Notes: generated by a model not told the origin, from the sequence alone. A stretch of DNA of 64,000 nucleotides from Haematobia irritans (GCF_050003625.1 NC_134398.1:202796583-202860582), one strand, 5' to 3'; counted from the stretch's first letter, positions 43,401-54,949 are shown. Numbers and translations: made by a program.

Positions 43401-46400
43401 CCTAACCTAACCTAATATGAAAGATTATGCATCCTAAATTTTAGGTTACGCAATTTATTGAAGTATTTGTAATTATTTGGATTTTTAAATTGCCTTTTGT
43501 TTGTACGTACATAGCTTCGTTATTATATAACAAAAAAAGTATATACGGTCGTAAGTTCGGCCAGGCCGAATCTTATGTACCCTCCACCATGGATTGCGTA
43601 GAAACATCTACGAAAGACTGTCATCCACAAATTTCAACTCACTCGGATGAAATTTGCTCATCCAAGAGGCTCCAAAACCAAATCTCGCGATCGGTTTATA
43701 TGGGGGCTATAAACGATTATGGACTGATATGGACCACTTTTGGCATGGTTGTTAAATATCATATACTACCACCACGTACCAAATTTCAACCAGATCGGAT
43801 GAATTTTGCTTCTCCAAAAGGCACCGGAGGTCAAATCTGGCGATCGGTTTATATGGGAGCTATATATAATTATGGACTGATAGGAACCAATTCTTGCATG
43901 GTTGTTGGATACCATATACTAACATCACGTACCAAATTTCAACCGAATGGGAAGAATTTTGGTCTTCCAAGAGGCTCCGGAGGTCAAATCTGGTGATCGG
44001 TTTATATGGGGGCTATACATAATTATGGACCGATATGGACCAATTTTTGCATGGTCATTAGAGACATATACTAACATCATATACTAACATCATGTACCAA
44101 ATTTCAGCCGGATCGGATGAAATTTGTTTCTCTTAGAGGCTCTGCAAGCCAAATCGGGGGATCGGTTTATATGGGGGCCATTAGCGTAGCTAGACAATTT
44201 TCCTAGGGGGGGCTATAGCTATGGTTGATCCATTTCCCGTAGGGTAGTTCCACACTTTTCCCAGCAAAAAATTGGGAGTTGTTCTAAAGGCACAACTTTT
44301 AACCACTTCCAAAAATGTCTTCACAAAGAAGTTAACTATTTTAACTACACAGGAAGTTTTTTACTTCATTTTTTTATATTTTAATGCGTAATTTTTTGTT
44401 TTCTTTTTTTAAATAGTTTAAAAAAAGAGTAAGAATAAATAAAATGGTACAAATTATTCAAATTTTTCCACAAAAATGCTAAATCCATTATAGAAAAATC
44501 GATAATATTTGAAAAAACGTTTCAAACAAGCGTTAGAATGCATTAAAAATCATAAAAAGTATAAAAATTATTTATTTGGGAAAATATCACAAAATTTTTA
44601 ATTCACATTCAAAACACTGAATTCGGATCACACCTTAAGAAGTGATGCAAATTCATTGCAGTGGTTGTTGAAACGGTGGACATTCATTCTATGACAAGTT
44701 CATATTACATTCATCACTTCTCCGCCAATTTTGTACCACTTCCAGACCCAAAAAGAACATTTTCACTTCTTTTTTGGCGACGCGTTTTTGCAGCATTATT
44801 AAAATATTAATTTATGAAAGAATAGTTTTAATATCAATTACTATTTTTTATTCAACTAAATCATAAGTTCAACCACAGTTTTATTTCATAAATATCAGAC
44901 TTCAACCACAACCCAAGTAATTCGATTGTGCATGAAAGTCTTTAGTGGAACTTTGTGCGTTGTACGAGTATATACTTGTTTAATTTTTATAAAAATGTAA
45001 AATCGTAAATAGGTTTTCAAATTCTGGGGGGGCTAAAATTTTTCTGGGGGGGTCTAAGCCCCCTCCCCAGAGGCCTTCCTACGCTTATGATGGGGGCTAT
45101 ATATAATTATGGACCGATGTGGACCAATTTTTGCATGTTTGTTAGAGACCATATACTAACACCATGTACCAAATTTCAGCCGGATCGGATGAAATTTGCT
45201 TCTCTTAGAGGCTCCGCAAGCCAAATCGGGGGATCAGTTTATATGGGGGCTATATATAATTATGGGCCGATGTGAACCAATTTTTGCACGGTTGTTAGAG
45301 ACTATATACTAACACCATGTATCAAATTTCAGCCGGATCGGATGAAATTTGCTTCTCTTAGAGGGTCTGCAAGCCAAATTTGGGGGTCCGTTTATATGGG
45401 GGCTATACGTAAAAGTGGACCGATATGGCCCATTTGCAATACCATCCGACCTACATCAATAACAACTACTTGTGCCAAGTTTCAAGTCGATAGCTTGTTT
45501 CGTTCCGAAGTTAGCGAGATTTCAACAGACGGACGGACGTACATGCTCAGATCGACTCAGAATTTCACCACGACCCGGAATATATATACTTTATGGGGTC
45601 TTAGATCAATATTTCGATGTGTTACAAACGGAATTACAAAGTTAATATATCCCCCATCCTATGGTGGAGGGTATATAAAGATTGAAAATCTGATAAATGA
45701 GATCTGTATCGTAATTTAAATTATTATTTAAAACTTTATTGATATTAAATTTTATTGATCCTAGATTTAAGGCTAAAGAAGCTTCTCGAGAAGGTCCAGA
45801 TCTTTGGATCAAAGTAAACTTTTTTTTTGAGAGTATCTACTATAATTTGGATTTTTAAACTGGCATTTAATTGTACGTGCATGGCTTTATTAATATATCG
45901 CCATTAGAGACATTTGTATATATAAAGAAACAAACAAAAGTGATAATTTTGTATTAAAGAAATTTGTTTTTAATGTTATATAATTCAAAAATAATTTCAA
46001 TGTATTTAGTGGTGACTTTTTTGTTATTAACTGTCATAGATGATAAATGAATCATTCAATTTCTAAAGATTACACAAATCTTAATTAAAAATTAGAACTA
46101 GTAAATATTTATAAGTTGAATTACTCAATGACATTCTAACAAATTGTTGACATTCGTTTAATATAAAACAATTTCCTGGTATATATTTCAATTGTAATAA
46201 ATTTTTGAATAATTTCTGTATAATTATATCCATTCATTAACAAAATATGTCAAAGTGTAGTAATTAATAATGTACCATAGTTACATATTTATTATACAGA
46301 GACATTGCAATAAATATGAACAAAATATTTCGGCAAAAAGAGAAACAAAACAAAACAAAAAAACTGTTAATCATTTTGGTTACATTTCTGAGTATCTGAG

Positions 46401-46925
46401 TCATTGAACTCATAACTTGGCATCACTTATTGTTAAGAGAGAAATTCACCACCCGTACTATCACAATGATAAGTGTGCCTAACTCTCCAAATTAAACATT
46501 TCTGAGTATCTCAAAGATTCTCTGAGTTATTAAACTCATAACTTGGCAGCACTTATTGCTAAGAGAGAAATTCACCACCCGTACTCTCACAATGAAAGTG
46601 TGTTACACTAAGAGTGTGTAACTCTCCAAACGTCACATATACTCCATTCCTTTGATTAGTAGATAAAAGTAATTGAATTTACAATGAAACTACGGGAATT
46701 AAAAATTCTAAAAGAAAAATTAGAATGTGGGCTTTGAAATTGTGAACTTACCTTTGTATACTCTCTTCATACATGCTGTTGCATTTAGATTCTCCGTTGA
46801 TTGTTGGATATAACGAGGTGGTGCTTTACGATCACAATTCACTTTGAAATATTCCTCGGAGTCAAAAATGTATCCACATCCTTGCTCATAGGCTGATTCA
46901 CAGCTGTAGCATTCAATGGCGGAAG
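40455..46925 (-). CDS. Ly6-B: second Ly6/uPAR-type gene, exons 2 and 3 (exon 1 not found)
   Basis: Exon 2 is 46752-46925 and exon 3 is 40455-40696. Exon 2 encodes AIECYSCESAYEQGC at its start and ends TACMKRVYK before GTAAGT. Exon 3 begins in phase 1 and reads EHSVTKYIRSCYFGDV, then CYVCDEEDYCN, then the hydrophobic tail WWSTFLPMLIFILTAKIL. The cysteine plan is the same as Ly6-A and fits a GPI-anchored three-finger protein. The 6.06-kb intron holds a SINE with an internal minisatellite and a nested transposon series. The signal-peptide exon should lie on the minus strand above 46925; I could not find a convincing one, so it may be small and distant. Exact orthology is unresolved. Confidence 0.82.
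40931..41050 (-). mobile_element. SINE 3' tail fragment, minus orientation
   Basis: GGCTCACTTAGACTATTCAG and TCCATTGTGATACCA are the inverse of the SINE tail markers. The remainder is rearranged. Located in the Ly6-B intron. Confidence 0.6.
41051..42337. other. Ly6-B intron spacer
   Basis: AT-rich, with two related stretches (TTTAGGACATGCGATTTAC at about 41700 and TTTTAGGTTACGCAATTTA at 43439) that suggest an older element interrupted by the SINE at 42354. No gene. Confidence 0.35.
42354..43409 (+). mobile_element. tRNA-derived SINE carrying an internal 29-bp array
   Basis: Head GGGAGCCACCGTGGTGCAAC with a polymerase III A-box-like TGGTGCAACGGTTAGCA (about 42365) and a degenerate B box (about 42409). 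The 29-bp array runs about 42480-43232. The tail follows: CACTGCAATGAGGAACGCCG, CACTCAGTGATAAGAGAG, then CCTAACCTAA. It is flanked by a 16-bp target duplication ACCTAATATGAAAGAT at 42338-42353 and 43410-43425 (the first bases may overlap the CCTAA tail), so it inserted as one retroposed unit. Confidence 0.75.
44179..45089. mobile_element. hAT-like non-autonomous element with 8-bp target duplication
   Basis: Ends CATTAGCGTAG and CTACGCTTATG form an imperfect 11-bp inverted repeat. An exact 8-bp duplication ATGGGGGC flanks it (44171-44178, 45090-45097). Subterminal G/C runs (CTAGGGGGGGCTATAGC; AAGCCCCCTCCCC). 911 bp, no transposase. 8-bp duplications are typical of hAT transposition. Confidence 0.8.
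44260..44800. mobile_element. CCCAGCAAAAAA-ended insert inside the hAT-like element
   Basis: Starts CCCAGCAAAAAATTGGG and ends near GACGCGTTTTTGCAGC. Its right part is an inverted match to 785-985. It forms a third nesting level: family b, then the hAT-like element, then this one. The right edge is uncertain. Confidence 0.45.
45700..46370. other. AT-rich Ly6-B intron spacer
   Basis: Long A/T runs; no element boundary, exon or RNA identified. Confidence 0.4.
46380..46660 (+). repeat. Duplicated SINE-tail-like segment
   Basis: TTGAACTCATAACTTGGCAT and TTAAACTCATAACTTGGCAG head two ~120-bp near-copies containing AGAGAGAAATTCACCACCCG, a diverged version of the SINE tail. Confidence 0.55.
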
Positions 46926-47074
46926 CTGTTGTAATTTAGTTTTAAGTTAGTTAATCAGATAAACTACCTTAATTAAAAAACTGATCAAGTCCATTATGTA
47001 AAATTTTAGGGATGCCGAGATTGAACCCAGGACTGCCAATCATGGTACTACCTTACCTTGGCTCCTTATATAAA

Positions 47075-48060
47075 TTTAACAAGTATATACGCCCGTAAGT
47101 TCGGCCAGGCCGAAGCTTATGTACACTCCACCGTGGATTGCGTAGAAACTTCTACTGAAGACTGTCATCCACAATCGAATTACTTGGGTTGCGGTAACAT
47201 TTGCCGATGGCAAGGTATCTTAAAACTTCCTAACACCGTCTTCTAAATTGCAAGGTAGTCCATACGTGGTATATATTAAACTAAAAAAAGGCCGATTAAA
47301 CACGTATAAAATTAAGTTTGACAAAAATTTTTATAGAAATAAAATTTTGACAAAAATTTCTATAGAAATAAAATTTTGACAAATGTTTCTATAGAAATAA
47401 AATTTGGACAAAATTTTGTATGGAAATAGAATTTTGACAAAATTGTCTATAGAAATAAAATTTTGACAAAATTTTCTATAGAAATAAAATTTTGACAAAA
47501 TTTTCTATAGAAATAAAATTTTCACAAAATTTTCTATAGAACAAAAATGTTGACAAAATTTTCTATAGAAATAAAATTTTGACAAAATTTTCTATAGAAA
47601 TAAAATTTTGGTAGATTATTTTTGGCTCGAGTGGCAACCATGATTTTGAACCGATATGGACCAATTTTTGTGTGATTGGGGATCGGCTATATATAACTAT
47701 AGCCGATATGGATCAATTTTGGCATGGTATATATACTAAAACCACGTTCAAAATTTCAACCGGATCGGATGAATTTTGCTTCTCCAAGAGGCTCCGGAGA
47801 TCAATTTTCAATACCATCCGATCTACATCAATAACAACTACTTGTGCCAACTTTCAAGTCGATAGCTTGTTTCGTTCGGAAGTTAGCGTGATTTCAACAG
47901 ACGGACGGACGGACGTACATGCTTAGATAGACTCAGGATTTCACCACGACCCAGAATATATATACTTTATGGGGTTTTAGAGCAATATTTCGATGTGTTA
48001 CAAACGGAATGACAAAGTTAAAATACCCCCCATTCTATGGTGGAGGGTATAAAAATTAAA
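47075..48060 (+). mobile_element. Family b element with internal 29-bp array (composite copy 1)
   Basis: Starts ATACGCCCGTAAGTTCGGCC and ends CTATGGTGGAGGGTATAAA. At 47305-47618 it holds a minus-oriented 29-bp array ending GGTAGATTATTTTTGGCTCG then AGTGGCAACCATG. The same junctions, inverted, occur at 57095-57360. Confidence 0.7.
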
Positions 48061-48153
48061 CAAAACAAAATTTTTGGAGTGAAAGTTGAATATATTTTAC
48101 ACGGTTTTCAAAGTTTTTATATGACTTTAAACATTTTAATTTATTCTAGGGAC

Positions 48154-48599
48154 CAGTGTTACCGCTGAGAATTTCTCAAAAGTGGCGCAAAAAAAGTGTC
48201 ATTCGCCATAAAAGTTTGCACGCTCCTTTTTAAAAAGTGTCATACTTTTTCATATAGAATAAGTAACAATTAAATGCATTTACATATATTAGTATTTTAT
48301 ATAGAATTCTGAAATATTTATTTTTTTTTTCAATTTAGATCCTCACATGACAATAATTTTATATTCAATTCATTGAAAACTACTCCTTGAATTTAATAGA
48401 ATATTTTCATTGCATATTTTTGGGCAGTACATGTGTATACTGAAAAAATTCTGATAAAAAGAGGAAATTGCTCACAAATAAATAAAAGTCACACAACATG
48501 GCAAAAAGTTGGCACAACAACAAAAAATTGTATTAGAAAAATATCACCGTTTGAAAAAAGTGTAGAATTTGCCACCAAAGTGGTACAACGGTACCACTG
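48154..48599. mobile_element. hAT-like MITE, 446 bp
   Basis: Ends CAGTGTTACCG and CGGTACCACTG form an inverted repeat. Flanks CTAGGGAC (48146-48153) and CTAAGGAC (48600-48607) are an 8-bp duplication with one mismatch. No coding content. Confidence 0.65.
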
Positions 48600-48767
48600 C
48601 TAAGGACACAAAAGTCCACTTATCGACTTTTTGTAAAAACCTTGGAAAAGTCCGAATTTATAAAAATGTATATTTTTCCAAATTTTGAAAATTGGAAAAG
48701 GCGCCCTATCAGTACACATGGGTGTTTTTTGTTATTATTATTGGATAGTCCAAATGAGTGATGTAAA

Positions 48768-51255
48768 CACGGTTGCCACACGTGCCAAAAATAATCTACC
48801 AAAATTTGAAGAAAATTTTACCAAAATTAAAAATTCTTATTTTGAAATATTTGATAAAATGTATGTAGTTAGAATGAAAAAAAAATGTTTTTTCTTCGAT
48901 ATAAATGTTTTATTCTGTCATTTGAGCACTTTATTTCAATATGTATAATATTATATATCGACGTCCTCATTCCAGAGTACGCTAAGTCGACTTAGCATTT
49001 GTTGATGGAGTTCGTTGTATTTTATTCGGATTGATGTGAATTGCATCCTGTCAAAATTTATTCGACACTTCTATCGAAAGTTATGGTTAATATTGTACGT
49101 AGCCTGTGACTAAAGTTTTAAAAATTTACCTATCCAAAAAGGTCAACAAGCTTTGTTCGGTATAAAGTGGTCTTTTTTTTATTAATGTTATATTATCATT
49201 ATTTTGAATTCGTACATACTACAAAAAAATCTACAATAAATATAATTTTAAGACAGAAAAAGTGAATTTATGTCTTTAACGGGTTTTGAGAATATTAAAA
49301 AAAACTTTGACCTTGATTCCTGAAAATTCACTTTTTAGACTTATGCTAGCGTACTTTGGAATAGACACATCGATATTATGATCCTATTAGCGACAATTTT
49401 TTGGGTGTATAAATATCCCTAGAATTGTGTGTCGAATTTTAAATGTTTTAACGATTTTAGATTGCACCAACAAGGGAAGGATACTACCTCTACAATAAGG
49501 GAGAACTTACAATGGACTTTGATAGTATGGCCAAAATTTAAAAAAGTAACATTTTTAAAAATATTTAACAAAAATAGAAAACATTTTATCAACATTTTAT
49601 TTCTATAGAAAATTTTATCAAAATTATAGTTTTATAGAAAATATTGTGAACATTTAATTTCTATAGAAAATTTTGTAAAAATGTTATTATTATGGAAAAT
49701 TTTGTAAAAATTTTATTACTATAGAAAATTTTGTCAATATTTTATTTCTGTAGAAAATTTTGTTAAAATTTTATTTAGGTAGAAAATTTTGTGAAAATTT
49801 TATTTCTATAGAAAATTTTGTCAAAATTTTATTTCTATAGAAAATTTTGTTTAACTTTTGTTTCTATAGAAAATTTTTTCAAGATTTTATTTCTATAGAA
49901 AATTTTGTCAAATTTTTTTTTCTATAGACAATTTTGTCAAAATTTTATTTCTCTAGAAAATTTTGTCAAAAGTTTCTTTTTATAGAAAATTTTGTCCAAC
50001 TTTTATTTCTATAGAAAATGTTGTTAAAATTATATTTCTATAGAAAATTTTGTCAAAAACTTATTTATATAGAAAATTTTGACAAAGCTTTACTTTGATA
50101 GAAAATTTTGTCCAACTTTTATTTCTATAGAAAATTTTGTCAAAAGTTTATTTCTATAGAAAATTTTGTCAACATTTTATTTCTATAGATAATTTTGTCA
50201 AAATTTTATTTCTATAGAAAAATTTTGTCAAAATTTTATTTCTATAGAAAATTTTGTCAAAATTTTATTTCTATAGAACATTTTGTCAAAATTTTATTTC
50301 TATAGAAAATTTTGTCAAAATTTTATTTTTATAGAAAATTTTGTTCAACTTTTATTTCTATAGAAAATTTTGTCAAAATTTTATTTCTATAGAAATTTTT
50401 TCAAGATTTTATTTCTATAGAAAATTTTGTCAAAATTTTTTTTCTATAGACAATTTTGTCAAAATTTTATTTCTCTAGAAAATTTTGTCAAAAGTTTCTT
50501 TAGAAAATTTCTATAGAAAATTTAGTAAAAATTTTATTTCTATAGAAAATTTTGTCAAAATTTTATTTTTATAGAAAATTTTGTTCAACTTTTAGTTCTG
50601 TAGAAAATTTTGTCAAAATTTTATTTCTATAGAAATTTTTTCAAGATTTTATTTCTATAGAAAATTTTGTCAAAATTTTATTTCTATAGAAAATTTTGTC
50701 AAAATTGTATTTCTATAGAAAATTTTATCAAAATTTTATTTTTATAGAAAATTTTGTTCAACTTTTATTTCTATAGAAAATTTTGTCAAAATTTTATTTC
50801 TATAGAAATTTTGTCAAGATTTTATTTCTATAGGAAATTTTGTCAAAATTTTATTTCTATAGGAAATTTTGTCACAATTTTTTTTCTATAGACAATATTA
50901 TCAAAATTTTATTTCTCTAGTAAATTTTGTCAAATGTTTCTTTCTATAGAAATTTTTGTCCAACTTTTATTTCAATAGAAAATTTTTTCAAAATTATATT
51001 TCTATAGAAAATTTTGTCAAAAATTTATTTTTATAGAAAAATTTGACAAAGTGTTATTTTGATAGAAAATTTTGTCCAACTTTTATTTCTATAGAAAATT
51101 TTGTTAAATATTTATTTCTATAGGAAATTGATGCACCACTTAGTTGGAGAGGTATATTTTGCAATATCTACCAAAACATGAAGAATTCTACCAATCTACC
51201 AGACAGTAAAAAATCTACCATTTTTTATAGAATTTTACCAACTACGGCAACCGTG
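48768..51255. mobile_element. CACGGTTGCC element bearing a 29-bp array, best full-length copy
   Basis: Left end CACGGTTGCCACACGTGCC followed by AATAATCTACCAAAATTTG. Right end ACCAACTACGGCAACCGTG. Terminal inverted repeat CACGGTTGCC. Flanking octamers are GATGTAAA (48760-48767) and GATGGAAA (51256-51263). The array occupies about 49565-51130; the first ~750 bases are non-array. No transposase, so presumably non-autonomous. The family's superfamily is inferred only from the 8-bp flank. Confidence 0.62.
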
Positions 51256-51263
51256 GATGGAAA

Positions 51264-52705
51264 TCTCTATCGGTTATCGGCGTTTCTCCAAATTAAATTA
51301 TATTCTAATTCGTTTGTAATGAGTCTAATTTTTAAATTCACCAATTTAACATTAAACTTACAAAGAAATTTAATTTAATATTTTTTAAATTAATTTTTAT
51401 CCACTTTTTAATTGAATTTGTACTGCGACAAAACTATTGAAATGAACTTGATCAATTTCTGCAATATGTGGAGATATTTTTTTCCCATATGAGAGTCTCT
51501 TTCTCTCCATCATTTGAGAGTGAGAGATTTTGTCAAACACTTCAAGCATAGCACATACCTGAGATAAATAGTGAAGATATAAGTACAGAGGTGAATATCA
51601 AGTGCATTTGATTCATATTGATCTCTCTGCAGATTTTCTATGCAATATGTTGAAACTTATTTTTATTTATATTTATAATTTTAAGTTGGTGTTTTTTTTA
51701 TTTTTGCATTTGGCACTAACAAAATTCCATGTTAGATAATCTTAAATTAGATTCTCTTATTGGTTTACAAAAATTTTCCACAAATGATTTGTTTAATTTT
51801 TTTTGTTTATTAAATTAAAATAATTTTTTTTATGAATTAATTTTTTCACTTTGTTTATTTCACATAGATATTTTTTTATATTTAAATCATAAACATTTCA
51901 ACACTATGGCTACATTGAGCATTATAGTTATAGTAGTTTCTGTTTTTTGAGTTTTGCCAATCCCATCTACAATTGCTCATAAATAAATGGTTTGTGTACT
52001 ATTCCGAGGGGGTGGAGGTTATACAAAAATTTTCGATAAAATTTGTTTGCTTTGCTTTTTGTTTATTATATTTTTCTTAATTTATTGCTCTACGTGTTTT
52101 CTTTTATTTTCCATTTTGTTTGCTCTCCAAATTTTCCTCAAAATGCCACGAAGATCATTCACGATGAAAATAATCCGATTTTGTGTCTTGTTTGCTTTAA
52201 CGTTCAATGGTCAACTGAAAAGTGTCGATGTCGAATCTATTTTTCCAAATTTTCACCCAAAATGTGCGAAAAACACTAAACATTTGCCTATGGAGAGATA
52301 TACAGAGAGAGAGAGAGAGAGAGAGCGAAAGACAGGGAGAGCATAAGTTCTTGCTCATCCTTTGCTCATTTCATTTGGCAAAGTGATGATGTAGTCATCA
52401 TCTTCATTATCAACATTTCAATGTTGATTATGGTGAATTTCCTCCGGTTAAAATTTTTCAGTTTTTCTCTAATTTCTATGGCATTCGCTGTGTATGAATT
52501 CCCTCGAGACACTTTTTTGTTGTTTGAGGAATTTTTCAATTTTCATTTTGTTTAATTTATTATAACATTGTTGTTGGTCATTTGTGGTGGTGTCGCCCAT
52601 CGCCAATCCGCCAGGAAAAGAATAAGAGCTGGCTAAAGAATTTAATTAGTTTCCATATGGGAGTACCTGAATGAAATGCTCAAACAGTGTTTTGATTCCA
52701 TTCAT
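51264..52705. other. AT-rich spacer with a (GA)n tract
   Basis: (GA)n at about 52304-52326. An open frame from 52164 begins MKIIRFCVLFALTFNG but runs into the GA tract; I do not regard it as a gene. Confidence 0.4.
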
Positions 52706-53535
52706 ACACAGGGGAAAAAATATTTGTTTTATTTCAATGACGAAATTAATTGATCCAATTAATTTTTAATTGAAATTGCTAATATTAATCACCGATGCCA
52801 ATTAAATATTTAACCCATTCCCAGCCATTGATTCGCTTGAGTACACAAAATTGGCAACATTTAATCTCGCAGAACTTTGTTTATAAATGAAATTAGGCAA
52901 CGTTTCGTTTTGTTTTTTTGTTTTTTTATTTTTTTATTTTTATGTTTTTATTTTTTTTTTATATTTTTTAACTGAAGTTAAGCGTAAATATATAAATTAA
53001 TTTATTTGTTTTTATTTTAAATGGTCTTGGCGTGTAATGGGTTAATGGACTCTATTAGTTTTTGTGGTGGACTTTTATTTTGATTAAAAAATCAATTAAA
53101 CTTTTAAATGCTTTTTTTTCAAATTCAATTACAATTTTAATTGTAAAAAATTCACATTGTTTTTTGTGAAAATATTACGAATTGCTCACACATCCTGTGA
53201 AAGCGAGTATACTCATGAAGTAGTTTTTTGAATCAACATGTCGGTTGTCTTGACCAGGAAAATTATAAAATTTGAGGTAGGAATTAGCTTCCATATAAGA
53301 GAACCTGAATGAAATGCTGCACAGTGGTTTGATTTCATTGATGCACTGAAAAAATAAGATGTTTTGGTTTCAATTATTAATTGACTGATCCCATTAAGTT
53401 TTTATTGAAATTTATTTATTTAAATTTGTTTTATTGAAATTTCACCCATCGCGGAATTGATAATATTAATCAAAGACGCGAGTTAAAAAATCTATTAATT
53501 ATTGTGATTGCATTTATAGCGATTTAAAAAAAAAA
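52706..53535. repeat. Scattered AATTAA-element fragments
   Basis: GACGAAATTAATTGATCCAA at about 52740, AATTACAATTTTAATTGTAA near 53125 and the 53345-53490 stretch parallel the element at 187-594. A poly-T region lies at 52910-52970. Confidence 0.45.
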
Positions 53536-53639
53536 AATAATGTAAACTTTTAATTGATAAAATATTATTGATATTATTTTTTCATATTTCATATTGTTTA
53601 TACGAAGTGTTCCACGAAGTGTTATTTTGTCGAATAAAA

Positions 53640-54065
53640 ACAAACCCTATTATTGTGAATTACTAGATCAGCGAAAGTGAGTATATAAAGTCAGATTTTT
53701 AGTACTGGGGTTATTGAAAACTAATACGAACATAGGCCCACAAAAGTTTTGACCATTGCCAAAAGAAGCTAGGCCTATTGTAATAAAAATTAAATTTTCC
53801 TTTTTATAATACATAATTTTATTTGTTATATCATTAATGCTATTTTTTAAAATATGGCAAGGTATTTTTTATCGATTCACAATGGAATATTATTTTACTC
53901 GAATTCTTATGAAATATTTGCAAAAAAGGGCAATATCCATCGCCGATTCTTTTCCTGTCCTTCGATGGCTATTTTAGAATTCTATATAAGGCAACTTTTG
54001 CTAAGGGAAAACAATTGATTCACAATAGGTCAGTATTGTGAATTATCATTTTGTTATAATTTTAT
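53640..54065 (+). repeat. Dispersed ~430-bp repeat, copy 1
   Basis: Shares with 57835-58300 the series TAGTAC..GGTTATT, AGGCCTATT, GCAATATC.ATCGC, GATTCTT.TCCT, AATTGATTCACAATAGG and TATTGTGAATTA, at a similar spacing and on the same strand. Confidence 0.55.
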
Positions 54066-54226
54066 TTTTAATTACTGCAATAGGTGTCAAATATTTTTTT
54101 GTGAACATTTTTCAAATTATTTATACTACGTTTAAAAGCAAGGGATTGTTCTATTGAATCATTTTGTCGATTCACAAAAAAGCCCTATAATTGTGTATTT
54201 CGAGCTCTATGAAAGTATACCCACAG

Positions 54227-54933
54227 CACGGTTGTCACAGTTGGTAGAATTCTAAACTTTACAACAACTTTACAATTTTGTCAAAATTTTCTATAGAAAT
54301 AAAATTTTATTAAAATTTTCCAAAGAAATAAAATTTTGGCAAAATTGTCTATAGAAATAAAATTTTGTCAAAATCTTCTACAGAAATAAAATTTTGGCAA
54401 AATTCTTTATAGAAATAAAATTTTGATAAATTTTTCCAAAGAAATAAAATTTTGTCAAAATTTTTTATAGAAATAAAATTTTATTAAAATTTTCCAAAGA
54501 AATAAAATTTTGTCAAAATTTTCTATTGAAATAAAATTTTATTAAAATTTTCCAAAGAAATAAAATTTTGGCAAAATTGTCTATAGAAATAAAATTTTGA
54601 CAAAATCTTCTATAAAAATAAAATTTTGGGAAAATCCTTTATAGAAATAAAATTTGGATAAAATTTTCAATAGAAAAAAATTCTAATAAAATTTTTGACA
54701 AAATTTTCTATTGAAATAAAATTTTTGACAAAATTTTCTATTGAAATAAAATTTTTGACAAAATTTTCTATTGAAATAAAATTTTTGACAAAATTTTCTA
54801 TTGAAATAAAATTTTTGACAAAATTTTCTATTGAAATGGAATTTTGCAAAATACGATTTTTTTGTTTGGTAGCTTTTTGGTAAAATTTTCTCCAAATTTT
54901 GGCAGATTATTTTTGGCCCGAGTGGCAACCGTG
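54227..54933. mobile_element. CACGGTTG element with 29-bp array, short form
   Basis: Left end CACGGTTGTCACAGTTGGTA, right end CCCGAGTGGCAACCGTG. Array at about 54270-54840, including a run of five almost identical units at 54690-54836. 707 bp. No clear target duplication. Confidence 0.65.
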
Positions 54934-54949
54934 TATCAGGCCTTATGAT

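Larger units (their letters stand above)
43533..45690 (+). mobile_element. Family b dispersed element, interrupted
   Basis: Begins TATACGGTCGTAAGTTCGGC, has ~150-bp repeats (GGTTTATATGGGGGCTATA), a GTCY-type core ACAGACGGACGGACGT, and ends TATGGTGGAGGGTATA. It is split by a hAT-like insertion at 44179-45089. The 168- and 125-codon frames are repeat translations. Confidence 0.65.

Noticed and set aside
43490..45719. Frames of 62-168 codons with MGAIYNYGPIWTNFCMVV-type repeats (also at 27701-28101, 56281-57018)
   Set aside because: They are periodic translations of the ~150-bp repeats in family b, present on whichever strand the element runs, with internal stops elsewhere in the family.
48685..48948. 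87-codon frame crossing the CACGG element start
   Set aside because: It bridges an element boundary and has biased composition; no family motif.
52164..52346. Plus-strand frame starting MKIIRFCVLFALTFNG, signal-peptide-like
   Set aside because: It ends in a (GA)n tract giving ERERERE. It is on the opposite strand to the Ly6 genes that lack a first exon, and no downstream exon fits.
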